A stretch of DNA of 64,000 nucleotides from Bacteroidales bacterium KHT7 (GTDB taxonomy: Bacteria > Bacteroidota > Bacteroidia > Bacteroidales > Bacteroidaceae), in NCBI GenBank assembly GCA_900102385.1, contig FNBQ01000018.1, positions 23,764 through 87,763 on the forward strand, read 5' to 3'. The position numbers and the translations under genes are program-made. The notes below the pieces were generated by a model. The model made no database searches, was not told where the DNA came from, and saw only the letters and a list, made by a program, of their open reading frames with translations. Position 1 is the first letter of the stretch. Every line of letters begins with the position of its first letter. Below, piece after piece: positions 44,780 through 51,957 of the stretch.

Positions 44780-44845
44780 TTTAGTGGATAATAATGTTGC
44801 TCAGTGGATAGCTCTCCCAAGTACATAATTAACGGTTTACTTTTA
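44780..44845 (+). promoter_or_regulatory. LytTR gene promoter with two TnAGTGGA boxes
   Basis: TTTAGTGGATAATAATG (from 44780) and CTCAGTGGATAGC (from 44800) are direct repeats 20 bp apart. The first lies 58 bases upstream of a weaker -7 box TACTTTTA (44838-44845). The first 14 bases equal the box before the DUF2589 operon. The arrangement suggests autoregulation. Confidence 0.65.
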
Positions 44846-44865
44846 CATAAAAAAAATTTTTTATT

Positions 44866-45279
44866 ATGAAAGAAAAGAATGTTAATGGGAGTGCTTGCTA
44901 CAGTGAGCATGTGTTTGTGAGGATTGAGTGGGGCTATAAGAGAGTCTGCATACACGACATCTTGTATCTGGAGGCACAGCAGGACTGTTGTAATATCTAT
45001 CTGCTGAAAGAAAACAAAGTGAGCAGAATCATGGTTACAATACCTATGTGCGAGGTATTGGAAGACTTGGATCCAGATTATTTCATGCGTATCCACCGCT
45101 CATACGTTGTGAACTTAGAGCATATCGACGTGATAGTTGGCAACATGGTTAGAATGGATAATGGCAGAGAGTTTACCATTAGCAGAGGACACAAAGACAG
45201 CATAGACGATCTCTTTGTATTTATCGGCTCCAGAAAACGAGTGAAAGAGAAAAGAAAAAAGCAGATTTCTAATATCTAA
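44866..45279 (+). CDS. LytTR DNA-binding regulator
   Basis: 137 residues. A stand-alone LytTR domain (about 15-115) has the typical landmarks 'KRVCIHDILYLEAQQDCCNIYLL', 'MVTIPMCEVLEDLDPDYFMRIHRSYVVNLEHID' (in part; the RIHRSYxVN core is diagnostic) and 'GREFTISRGHKDSI'. No receiver or membrane domain is attached, and the tail is basic. LytTR proteins bind paired short sites upstream of promoters and often control bacteriocin, competence or virulence genes. The repeated AGTGGA boxes on this element, including two in its own promoter, are its likely targets. Confidence 0.9.
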   Translation: MKEKNVNGSACYSEHVFVRIEWGYKRVCIHDILYLEAQQDCCNIYLLKENKVSRIMVTIPMCEVLEDLDPDYFMRIHRSYVVNLEHIDVIVGNMVRMDNGREFTISRGHKDSIDDLFVFIGSRKRVKEKRKKQISNI

Positions 45280-45320
45280 GTTCTTATTATTATAAGGTGG
45301 GCTACAAGCTTTAGCATACA

Positions 45321-45385
45321 TTCAGTGGACAATCCCGTCGTTTAAAGATATATTTTCTTCAGCCTTAAATACGTATGTATCTTTG
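45321..45385 (+). promoter_or_regulatory. Peptidase promoter with TnAGTGGA box
   Basis: TTCAGTGGACAATCCCG (from 45321; continues TCGTT) lies exactly 57 bases upstream of TATCTTTG (45378-45385). It shares 18 of 22 positions with the box before the DUF2589 operon. The leader to the ATG at 45547 is about 155 bases. Confidence 0.75.
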
Positions 45386-45546
45386 TGGCCAACAACGGAG
45401 GTGCCGAAAATCCGACGAAGAGTAGGCGAACTAAAAAATGCATGCTTATGAAGACATAAACACATTAGCAATTCAACAGAGATTTTAATAACACAGGCGG
45501 TTCCTGAAAAGCCTAAGATAGAGTAAGGAAGTAAAAAACAAGTAAT

Positions 45547-46152
45547 ATGCCTTTTAATTTTAATTTAGCTCAAACTGGTTTTCAACCCAACCTAAACAAT
45601 TGTTGTGGAGGTTATGCATTGGACGCTATTCTATTCGACTTGAATGTACATAATCCGCCTCAACCCGAGAATACATATCATGGGATACAAGTGGTCCAAA
45701 TTGGTTTGGCACCTAATTCACAAGCTTTGGTAGATGCATTTATAGTCGGAGGCACACATATCAGTTTGCCATCAAGTATAGCTATTTATGCACATCAGCT
45801 TGGGATGGCAGCAGAAGTCTTCGTAAATACGCCATTGCTGATAGCTGCAAATATAGCCTTCGCAAACGTGTTTCCTGAAGAGACTGTAAGAATTAATAAC
45901 AATCACATTCAGCTTCTGAATTTTAATGGAGGTAATCCTACTTTGCAGGACATATTGCGAGATCAGAACATAAACTATAACCACTTTGTGGTATTAGTTA
46001 ATAATGGTGGTCATTGGGTTGCAGTAAAAAGGGAAGTAAATGGTTTTACCATGTATGATCCTGCAAATGGGGCAGAAAACTTATTTAATGCAAACGGAAA
46101 TAATCTTCCGAATCATTATGTTTGGAGTGGCGTTGCCATAGGTATTAATTAA
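45547..46152 (+). CDS. Papain-like (C39-fold) cysteine peptidase domain protein
   Basis: 201 residues with no signal peptide, membrane segment or transporter domain. A Cys pair followed by GGYALDAIL (NNCCGGYA, Cys at about 19-20) begins a helix as papain-type nucleophiles do. Near the end 'NHFVVLVNNGGHWVAVKREVNGF' (in part) gives the His (GGHW), and MYDPANG gives the third residue (Asp), the C39/YvpB-like order Cys-His-Asp. It may be a free protease, deamidase or transglutaminase-type effector. The promoter is shared in design with the DUF2589 operon, and the gene has its own terminator. Confidence 0.65.
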   Translation: MPFNFNLAQTGFQPNLNNCCGGYALDAILFDLNVHNPPQPENTYHGIQVVQIGLAPNSQALVDAFIVGGTHISLPSSIAIYAHQLGMAAEVFVNTPLLIAANIAFANVFPEETVRINNNHIQLLNFNGGNPTLQDILRDQNINYNHFVVLVNNGGHWVAVKREVNGFTMYDPANGAENLFNANGNNLPNHYVWSGVAIGIN

Positions 46153-46229
46153 TAAATGAGTGAATTGAATCGCATATAAGAGTTATCCTTATATAAATAG
46201 AATTCAATTTTCATTTTGTGTATGAGGGC

Positions 46230-46249
46230 GTGTCACTTTGAAGTGACAC
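46230..46249 (+). terminator. Terminator of the peptidase gene
   Basis: GTGTCACT (46230-46237) pairs with AGTGACAC (46242-46249), loop TTGA, followed by a T-containing tail. It is palindromic and may also serve the mobilization operon ending at 46277. Confidence 0.75.
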
Positions 46250-46276
46250 ACCTTTGTATTATTCAGAGGTGGTTGA

Positions 46277-46807
46277 TTAAGACTTCACCCATTGAAGGAG
46301 CATTTGCAGAAGGCACCAAAGTGAATATAGCGCTGTGACATACGAGATGCCAGCCCACCACCAGAATACCTTGGGTGACAGGAATACTCCTTGACAAGAC
46401 TTTAAGAAAGACATGATTTCTTCGTTCTGATTGCGAAATTCTTGTAGCTGCAACCTTCTATGGCTGGCAAGTAGATCTGTCTCTGCCTGAATCAGTTTCT
46501 CTCTTGCAGATTGGATGGTGGTTAAGCACTCGTCGGTCATTTCAACCTTTAAGACTGTAGCCTCGGCACGGGTAACAGCACGACAAAATGCGAAAACTGC
46601 CATATCCATACTGTCGGTGGCTGCTTTCATTGCAATCACCATATCTGTTCCATCTTTGCGAGCCTTCTCAACTTTTTGAATGCTATCGTGCAAGTTGCTT
46701 ATAGCTTGCTTAAGAAGTTGAAGTTCTTTGGCAAGGTTAACCTTTTGCTCCTTGATCTCTTCCTGTTTGTTGATTTCTTCGACAAGGGTATCATATTTAT
46801 TTCCCAT
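46277..46807 (-). CDS. Coiled-coil membrane protein of the mobilization operon
   Basis: 176 residues from the ATG at 46807; the longer ORF upstream is the relaxase 3' end in another frame. The long coiled coil (about 5-140, 'EEINKQEEIKEQKVNLAKEL') is followed by a C-terminal hydrophobic helix ('VFWWWAGISYVTALYSLWCLLQMLLQW' in part). It follows the relaxase by 13 bases and resembles the small third protein often found in Bacteroidales mob operons, perhaps tethering the relaxosome to the membrane. The family name is not certain. Confidence 0.7.
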   Translation of the reverse strand: MGNKYDTLVEEINKQEEIKEQKVNLAKELQLLKQAISNLHDSIQKVEKARKDGTDMVIAMKAATDSMDMAVFAFCRAVTRAEATVLKVEMTDECLTTIQSAREKLIQAETDLLASHRRLQLQEFRNQNEEIMSFLKSCQGVFLSPKVFWWWAGISYVTALYSLWCLLQMLLQWVKS

Positions 46808-46820
46808 AACGAATCTTATT

Positions 46821-48056
46821 TTAACGGTGTGGACCTTTATATTTTCTAATTGGTTTGCATAGCCAGTTGGCATGTTGGGCGCAGCGTCGAGCCCTCTCAC
46901 GCTCATCTTCATCATCGTTCTTACCCCAGTTTGATGAAGTGGAACCACCGCCACCACAGGATTCAGAAACGGTTGTGGCTGCATCAACGTAGTTCATGAA
47001 CAGTAGCATAGCCACATTCAAGACGTTTTCAAATTGCACAGATTCGTCTGATGATTCGATGGTCTCCTTCATAGCCTTGTAAGCATCTACTGGCATTGCG
47101 ATGGAATAATTCTTACCATCAACAGACAATATCTTCCTGAATACAGATGGCGCTTCTGGCTTGTATTGAGCGATGCTCTGACGTGCAGAATTGTGTTCTG
47201 TGAACGACTTTCGTTCTGTAGTCTGAGTGGTGCCAATAGTATAACTGGGCTTATCAATACTTGGAGCTACAGGATGAAGCTTCTTCCATGTGGCTTCAAG
47301 TTTAGGAACGCTCAAGTTGCGACCTTTGCCCAACGTGGATGACTTGAAACGGGAGTTACCACGAAGTATGGTATATCCATGTAATACACCTTGCTTGTCA
47401 CGTTGCTCATGGACTTTGTAACCACGACTTTCAAGCCCGTGCTTATAAGTGTCCCAGTCATAACTCGCCATTCCACGGAGTATGTTGTAACAAGCTTCCG
47501 TTATCTCCTTCTCGTGTGCCTCATGAATATCCTCGGGCAACTCCCAGCCACGTTCAACATTGATGGCATGGGCTGCCTTGACTGCACTATCGCCAATGAA
47601 GGAGTCGTTCATCAGGTTCCCGTCAAGGTCGATGCGGTTGATGAGGATGTGAAGGTGAGGAATGCCAGACTTTGCATCAAAGTGAAGACATGCAAATATC
47701 TGTGCTCTGTCCAGATTGAACTTGCTCTTTACTTTCTTCTTTCCATCCTTGGCTTGGACTTCTTTCTTGAACTCATCAAGAAACCTAATCGCATAGTCGT
47801 ACCAGTCATTGAGTGTCCATCCCTTCGTTTCTTCAAGGGATGGGGAAACCTCCATCCGAAGGGTCGGCTTGGTGACAGGCTTACGCCTGAATTTCGGTTC
47901 GTACTTCTGGTGGATGGTTTCCATCGCTCCCCACATGGCGAGAGGAGTAAGCCCATCGCCAAGGTTACGTGTCAGCACTATGTCTGCACGATTATGCTTG
48001 GTGGCATAGTTCGTCATGGCTGAGCCATGCGATATAGACCTTGCTTTTGCTATCAT
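46821..48056 (-). CDS. Relaxase (MobA/MobB-type mobilization nuclease)
   Basis: 411 residues. Starts 'MIAKARSISHGSAMTNYATKHNRADIV' in part, as Bacteroidales mobilization relaxases do. The metal-binding histidine region is 'ACLHFDAKSGIPHLHILINR' (about 165-185). The 'GWTLNDWYDYAIRFLDEF' helix and the C-terminal Ser/Gly linker also fit. It should nick the transfer origin and lead the DNA strand into a helper's conjugation channel. It lies 4 bases downstream of the MobC-like gene. Confidence 0.88.
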   Translation of the reverse strand: MIAKARSISHGSAMTNYATKHNRADIVLTRNLGDGLTPLAMWGAMETIHQKYEPKFRRKPVTKPTLRMEVSPSLEETKGWTLNDWYDYAIRFLDEFKKEVQAKDGKKKVKSKFNLDRAQIFACLHFDAKSGIPHLHILINRIDLDGNLMNDSFIGDSAVKAAHAINVERGWELPEDIHEAHEKEITEACYNILRGMASYDWDTYKHGLESRGYKVHEQRDKQGVLHGYTILRGNSRFKSSTLGKGRNLSVPKLEATWKKLHPVAPSIDKPSYTIGTTQTTERKSFTEHNSARQSIAQYKPEAPSVFRKILSVDGKNYSIAMPVDAYKAMKETIESSDESVQFENVLNVAMLLFMNYVDAATTVSESCGGGGSTSSNWGKNDDEDERERARRCAQHANWLCKPIRKYKGPHR

Positions 48057-48060
48057 ACCA

Positions 48061-48423
48061 TTATCTTTTGAACATTCCTTCTATTTCTACTAACCTGCGG
48101 ATAAGGCTGTTTACACCTTCCATCCACTGGCGCATGAACTGCTCGTTGCGGAAGTATTTCTTACGCTGCTCCTGGGTAGTGCCATGAAGGGCATTCTTAA
48201 TTAGGACCAGCTCGCCTCGGGCAGCTTTTAGTGACATCAGGGCATCTGCCTCTTTGTCGCTCATCATCACCTTTGGCTCCCGTCCCAGAGAGGTATCGTG
48301 GATATATTGGCTTTTCTTCAGCCCACAGGCGGAAGCCATCTCTATAATTCTCTGGTTCTCGTCGGGCGTATAGCACACGGTGATACGTGGATTACGCCCT
48401 TTGGGTTCTATTATCTTGTTCAT
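48061..48423 (-). CDS. MobC-like relaxosome accessory protein
   Basis: 120 residues. An N-terminal ribbon-helix-helix-like segment ('RNPRITVCYTPDENQRIIEMASACGLKKSQYI' in part) precedes a helical body with 'MRQWMEGVNSLIRRLVEIEG' at the end, the MobC/plasmid-mobilization pattern. It binds near the transfer origin and helps the relaxase. First gene of the mob operon. Confidence 0.82.
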   Translation of the reverse strand: MNKIIEPKGRNPRITVCYTPDENQRIIEMASACGLKKSQYIHDTSLGREPKVMMSDKEADALMSLKAARGELVLIKNALHGTTQEQRKKYFRNEQFMRQWMEGVNSLIRRLVEIEGMFKR

Positions 48424-48671
48424 TTGTAGATGGGTTTTATCGTTAAGTTATAATTGGGATTGGTCAACCCGATGCGAGCCTGCGAGTATTGCAAGAGGTC
48501 AAACAGTCTGGCAAGTAGCGAAGTGGATTGTCGGACATTGACACTTCTTGTTTAGAGAGTACGAAAATTCAGGCTCCTTTAGGTGGCATTCCTTTCCCTA
48601 TCTTTATCTCAATTAGAATGGCTGATTGCTTCGCTGCTGAGTCTCGACAACCAGCCATTCTCCGTTAGCAA
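48424..48671. other. Candidate transfer origin region (oriT)
   Basis: 248 bases without a gene directly upstream of mobC, where oriT usually lies. It contains a 10-bp inverted repeat (AGAATGGCTG 48615-48624 with 48652-48661, 27-base spacer), which may be a terminator of the 48672 gene. A GC-richer stretch near 48465-48535 has short repeats (GCGAGCCTGCGAG, TGGCAAGTAGCGAAGTGGA). No nic site can be assigned by eye. Confidence 0.45.
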
Positions 48672-49214
48672 TTAGGGATTCACTACAACTCCGTTGATGC
48701 TCTCGTAAATATTCTCATTCACGTCTTTTTTGAGCGAGAATGCCTTGAGTGTGATCATAGGGAAATGAAGAGTGATCAAGCTGTCGTAACGAGCAATAGC
48801 TTCAGAAATCTGCTTTTTAGTCATCATCTCAAAGCAAAGTTCATCAAGAGGAGTGTTGCAATTAGTCCCCTTATGCACCACGTCATCAGTAGAGACGAAA
48901 CTTGTGATGCATGGCTCGATAGCGAATTCATTCTCGGAGAGTGAATACTTTATCAATCCGTTCTGCTCCAGGTCGTACATGATGTGGAGCACATCCTTGG
49001 GAGCAACCTCCCAACGCTCTGCGAGTTCGTAGAGATGAAAGAAGGCTGTAGGCCCATACACGAGTTGGGGATCTGTATCGTTTTCATCCATAGAAAACGA
49101 TGCTGTCAGATGGGACATGATGTCCATAAAGAACTTGGCATTGATGCCGTTCACAAGGAAATTGAATTCCTTCTGTGACAATCTAAGTGTCACGGTCTTG
49201 ATGTTTGAAATCAT
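48672..49214 (-). CDS. Hypothetical element protein, winged-helix-like
   Basis: 180 residues, not recognised. 'ELAERWEVAPKDVLHIMYDLEQNGLIKYSLSENEF' (in part; about 65-100) reads like a winged helix-turn-helix. The start 'VTLRLSQKEFNFLVNGINAK' is charged and helical. It follows the DnaC-like gene by 33 bases within the replication/maintenance module, so a DNA-binding role in element upkeep is possible. Confidence 0.65.
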   Translation of the reverse strand: MISNIKTVTLRLSQKEFNFLVNGINAKFFMDIMSHLTASFSMDENDTDPQLVYGPTAFFHLYELAERWEVAPKDVLHIMYDLEQNGLIKYSLSENEFAIEPCITSFVSTDDVVHKGTNCNTPLDELCFEMMTKKQISEAIARYDSLITLHFPMITLKAFSLKKDVNENIYESINGVVVNP

Positions 49215-49247
49215 AATTTTACAAGATTTAAAAAGTTTGTGAATTAG

Positions 49248-49913
49248 TTAATTGTTGCGGTATGTACCGTTCTTGAATACTATTTTCTCCACCATCTCGT
49301 TGAGACGGTCAGCGATGCGGTCATCATAGTGTTCTCTGATTTGTTGTGGAGTGAGGTTGGTGGTGATGATGGTGAAAAGCTGCTCTTCGTAGCGCTTTGT
49401 CAATAGGTCAATGACTGGAGTATAGACATTGCCATAATCCATCACCTCCGAAGGCTCTGTGCCAAGATCATCGATGCCGAGCATATCCACACTGATGAGT
49501 TTGCGGTATGCCTCATAGTTGTTCTTGCACAAGTATGCAATGTATTTAGCATCCACTATCTGGATTCCGTATGTGCCATCGTTGAATGATTTTGGAATAC
49601 GCAGATTGTTTAGTAGCTGTTGGAATGCTTTGAGCATGGTGCTCTTGCCATTACCGCAACCACCACATAGTAGCATACCGAACTTGGGGGATGACGAGGT
49701 AAGCCAATGAGCTATCTCATGAAGTTGATTCTCCATATCCTCGCTAGTACAGAAGCTACGGTGGCGATATTCCACCTCAGCCATCATTGCTGCTAACAGA
49801 TAAGCATATGCCTCGTCTTCAGACATAGGCAACTTAAAACGAGCCTTCATATGGCGATGCTGTAGTAGAGATTTCTTTAATGCCTCTACGTCGATTTTGA
49901 CTGTCGTTTCCAT
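49248..49913 (-). CDS. DnaC/IstB-like AAA+ ATPase
   Basis: 221 residues. Walker A in 'LLCGGCGNGKSTMLKAF' (about 79-95), Walker B in MLGIDDLGTEP (about 142-152), sensor in 'LFTIITTNLTP' (about 180). The family loads replicative helicase or assists transposases. The gene overlaps the end of the 49834-50313 gene, a usual arrangement of a replication initiator-like protein followed by a DnaC-like loader in Bacteroidales elements. Confidence 0.88.
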   Translation of the reverse strand: METTVKIDVEALKKSLLQHRHMKARFKLPMSEDEAYAYLLAAMMAEVEYRHRSFCTSEDMENQLHEIAHWLTSSSPKFGMLLCGGCGNGKSTMLKAFQQLLNNLRIPKSFNDGTYGIQIVDAKYIAYLCKNNYEAYRKLISVDMLGIDDLGTEPSEVMDYGNVYTPVIDLLTKRYEEQLFTIITTNLTPQQIREHYDDRIADRLNEMVEKIVFKNGTYRNN

Positions 49914-50313
49914 TTCTTCTTTTGTTTGAAAAATTTAATGAGCTCTCTTTAATACTATTATCTTTCTCTTTATCTTTTAAAGGGGTAAAGTCTGCCGTCA
50001 ATCCATCCGTCAACTCTACCGTCAAGTTATCCGTCCAAATTAGTAGTGAATATTTAGACGGTACATGACGTGATTTGCCTTCAGTAAAAGAGATAAGTCC
50101 ACGCTTGGCAAGATTCTTACGAGCGGTGCAAAGTGTCTGTTTGGACATGTGAAGCATCTCGCAGATCCGTACCGTAGAGCATGGCACTGGCATGTTCCAG
50201 CGGTGTTGGTTGCACTCGTTCACTATGAAAGCGTAGAGTGCAACCTCGCTGGTGGACATGTACTCCAAAGATGAAGCGCGCCAGAACTGATTCATGTAAT
50301 CGATATATGTCAT
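49834..50313 (-). CDS. Winged-helix replication/primosome-like protein
   Basis: 159 residues. A HTH region ('MSTSEVALYAFIVNECNQHRWNMPVPCSTVRICEMLHMSKQTLCTARKNLAKRGLI' in parts, about 19-75) resembles DnaD/replication initiator winged helices. The C-terminal third is Asn/Lys/Ser-rich and disordered. Its last 80 bases overlap the DnaC-like start in another frame. The next gene upstream (DUF3853) overlaps it by 4 bases, so all three are one operon. Confidence 0.75.
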   Translation of the reverse strand: MTYIDYMNQFWRASSLEYMSTSEVALYAFIVNECNQHRWNMPVPCSTVRICEMLHMSKQTLCTARKNLAKRGLISFTEGKSRHVPSKYSLLIWTDNLTVELTDGLTADFTPLKDKEKDNSIKESSLNFSNKRRNGNDSQNRRRGIKEISTTASPYEGSF

Positions 50314-50636
50314 ACCTCATGAGCTTTATTATCACCTTTGACTTTGATGGTACCAGCTTTCTTTGCCAATTCAAGGGCAAGGTTACCATCGATTACAATC
50401 TGGCGATCAATCTGAGTGATGGCATCATCTATCACACCACTCTTCTTGATGCGGTTGGCTGTTGGAACACTACAACCGAATATCTGAGCGATGCCTTCAA
50501 TGCCATAGTAGATACGTCTTTGACTGAGACTCGCAATCTCTGTTGCCCAAGTAGCCATACGACTGTCAATGAGAAAACTCAGTTCCTCTCCTGTCATCAT
50601 TGCTACAGGTTTTTGTTTTAATTCGTCAATATTCAT
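50310..50636 (-). CDS. DUF3853 family protein (element DNA-binding)
   Basis: 108 residues from the ATG at 50636 (MNIDELKQKP); an ATG four codons upstream is also possible. The DUF3853 pattern is present ('MTGEELSFLIDSRM', 'YYGIEGIAQIFGCSVPTANRIKKSGVIDDAI' in part), an excisionase/MerR-like helix-turn-helix found in many Bacteroidales mobile elements. First gene of the replication module, with a strong -7 box upstream. Confidence 0.85.
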   Translation of the reverse strand: MNIDELKQKPVAMMTGEELSFLIDSRMATWATEIASLSQRRIYYGIEGIAQIFGCSVPTANRIKKSGVIDDAITQIDRQIVIDGNLALELAKKAGTIKVKGDNKAHEV

Positions 50637-50711
50637 AATTGATGTCATTTTTAATTGATACTACGAGGTCTGCAGAACCTCAATGATTCTCTTTGGAATC
50701 GATTCCGAGAG

Positions 50712-50719
50712 CAAAGGTA
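50712..50719 (-). promoter_or_regulatory. -7 box of the DUF3853-DnaC operon
   Basis: TACCTTTG followed by C on the minus strand, 75 bases upstream of the DUF3853 start. Confidence 0.7.
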
Positions 50720-50818
50720 ATGACATTTCAATGGGACATTGGTCGGTTTATTTATACCTTAATATAACCAACCATTTACACGATGACAATCAATGTTTAT
50801 TAACAGCAAATCAACAAA

Positions 50819-50858
50819 ATAGGCGGATAATCAGTTTTTATTCCGATTATCCGCCTAT
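50819..50858 (-). terminator. Terminator after the 50885-51934 gene
   Basis: A 14-bp perfect stem (50819-50832 with 50845-50858), loop of 12. On the minus strand it is followed by TTTGTT. It separates the integrase unit from the replication module. Confidence 0.9.
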
Positions 50859-50884
50859 CATATTGCTGACAAAAGAAGAGAGAC

Positions 50885-51934
50885 TTATACAACTGCCGCA
50901 AATATATCCGTCCAAAGATATATGATTTGCTTAGCCTTAGCCCAGCTGCCTTTCTGTGGCCCACTAAATCTATAGTCCTTCAGTTCGCCATAGCGTTTCT
51001 GGGGACAGTCAATGCCAATCTTTCGTCTGGTAAACTGTTCGATAGCACGATGGAAAGTAGTATAACTGACATTCTTCGTAATGGCATCAGCTCGTATTAA
51101 CGCAATTAATAGGTACGCCAAACATATTGGTCCAGGATTCTCTTCAGTAAAAAGAAGGATCTTTTCTTTTAATGCAGATTTGTTTCCCGTCAACAGGCTA
51201 TCAATACATTTGACTTCAACCTTTCTTCCCCGGTTGCCTTCTGACTTACTAAGTTCATAGCTGATATCCTTCCAGATTTCAGGGGCACATAAGTTTGCAA
51301 CTTTTTCCCAAGATTCTTTTGTCTCCACACCAAGGTTTATGCTGCTTGGAACCATAAAGCCAACAGCCCCATGGATCATGGTCAAATCTTCTTGGTCAAG
51401 GATTTCCTCATCCATGATGCTATTCAGCGTCTCAATCATCTTTGTGGAGCCGCCATCAAACATCATGTAGTAGTACATGCATCGAATGGCGTCATTCTCT
51501 TCATCCATAGCTTTCGCCTTTAAGTTGCTCACAAAAGAGGGGACAAATGACATGCATGTGTTCATGTAATCAGCAGCCTCTTCTATCAAAGAAAGACAGT
51601 CTTCCTTGGTTGCTTTACCATCATTTTTACTTGTCTCAGCAATATAGGACTTGGTGTATTGAGGAAGGTTTTGCCAAATTCCATCGGCAGATCCGAAGTC
51701 TGGCAATGATGTCACCTTCTTGCCCGTTGGTTTATCAGGCAAGCAGTCATAGGCAAGACCGAACATCGTGTCTAATGCAAACAGGTCTCCAGCACTGATG
51801 CTGTCCATCTTGTTCTTGAATTCCTTATAAACGTTTTCATGCTCTGCTTTCCAAGAACAGATGCTTAGTGATGCCTTTTCTCGCATTTTATGGAAATCGC
51901 TCACATTGCTTAATTCATCAAGTATATTCATCAT
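50885..51934 (-). CDS. Hypothetical protein downstream of integrase
   Basis: 349 residues, mainly helical, no signal or membrane segment. The content ('MIETLNSIMDEEILDQEDLT', 'YTTFHRAIEQFTRRKIGIDC') gives no family I can name with confidence. A similar-size protein often follows the integrase in Bacteroidales elements (possibly the DUF6043 family; from memory, not verified). It starts 23 bases after the integrase stop and shares its transcript. Confidence 0.7.
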   Translation of the reverse strand: MMNILDELSNVSDFHKMREKASLSICSWKAEHENVYKEFKNKMDSISAGDLFALDTMFGLAYDCLPDKPTGKKVTSLPDFGSADGIWQNLPQYTKSYIAETSKNDGKATKEDCLSLIEEAADYMNTCMSFVPSFVSNLKAKAMDEENDAIRCMYYYMMFDGGSTKMIETLNSIMDEEILDQEDLTMIHGAVGFMVPSSINLGVETKESWEKVANLCAPEIWKDISYELSKSEGNRGRKVEVKCIDSLLTGNKSALKEKILLFTEENPGPICLAYLLIALIRADAITKNVSYTTFHRAIEQFTRRKIGIDCPQKRYGELKDYRFSGPQKGSWAKAKQIIYLWTDIFAAVV

Positions 51935-51957
51935 ACTTTATACAATATTATGTGGTA

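Noticed and set aside
45547..46152. Bacteriocin-processing C39 ABC transporter
   Set aside because: Only a peptidase-like domain; no membrane or ATP-binding domains nearby.
48615..48661. Inverted repeat as the nic-site hairpin of oriT
   Set aside because: Position and stem fit equally well a terminator or a palindrome by chance; no nic consensus seen, so only the region is proposed as oriT.
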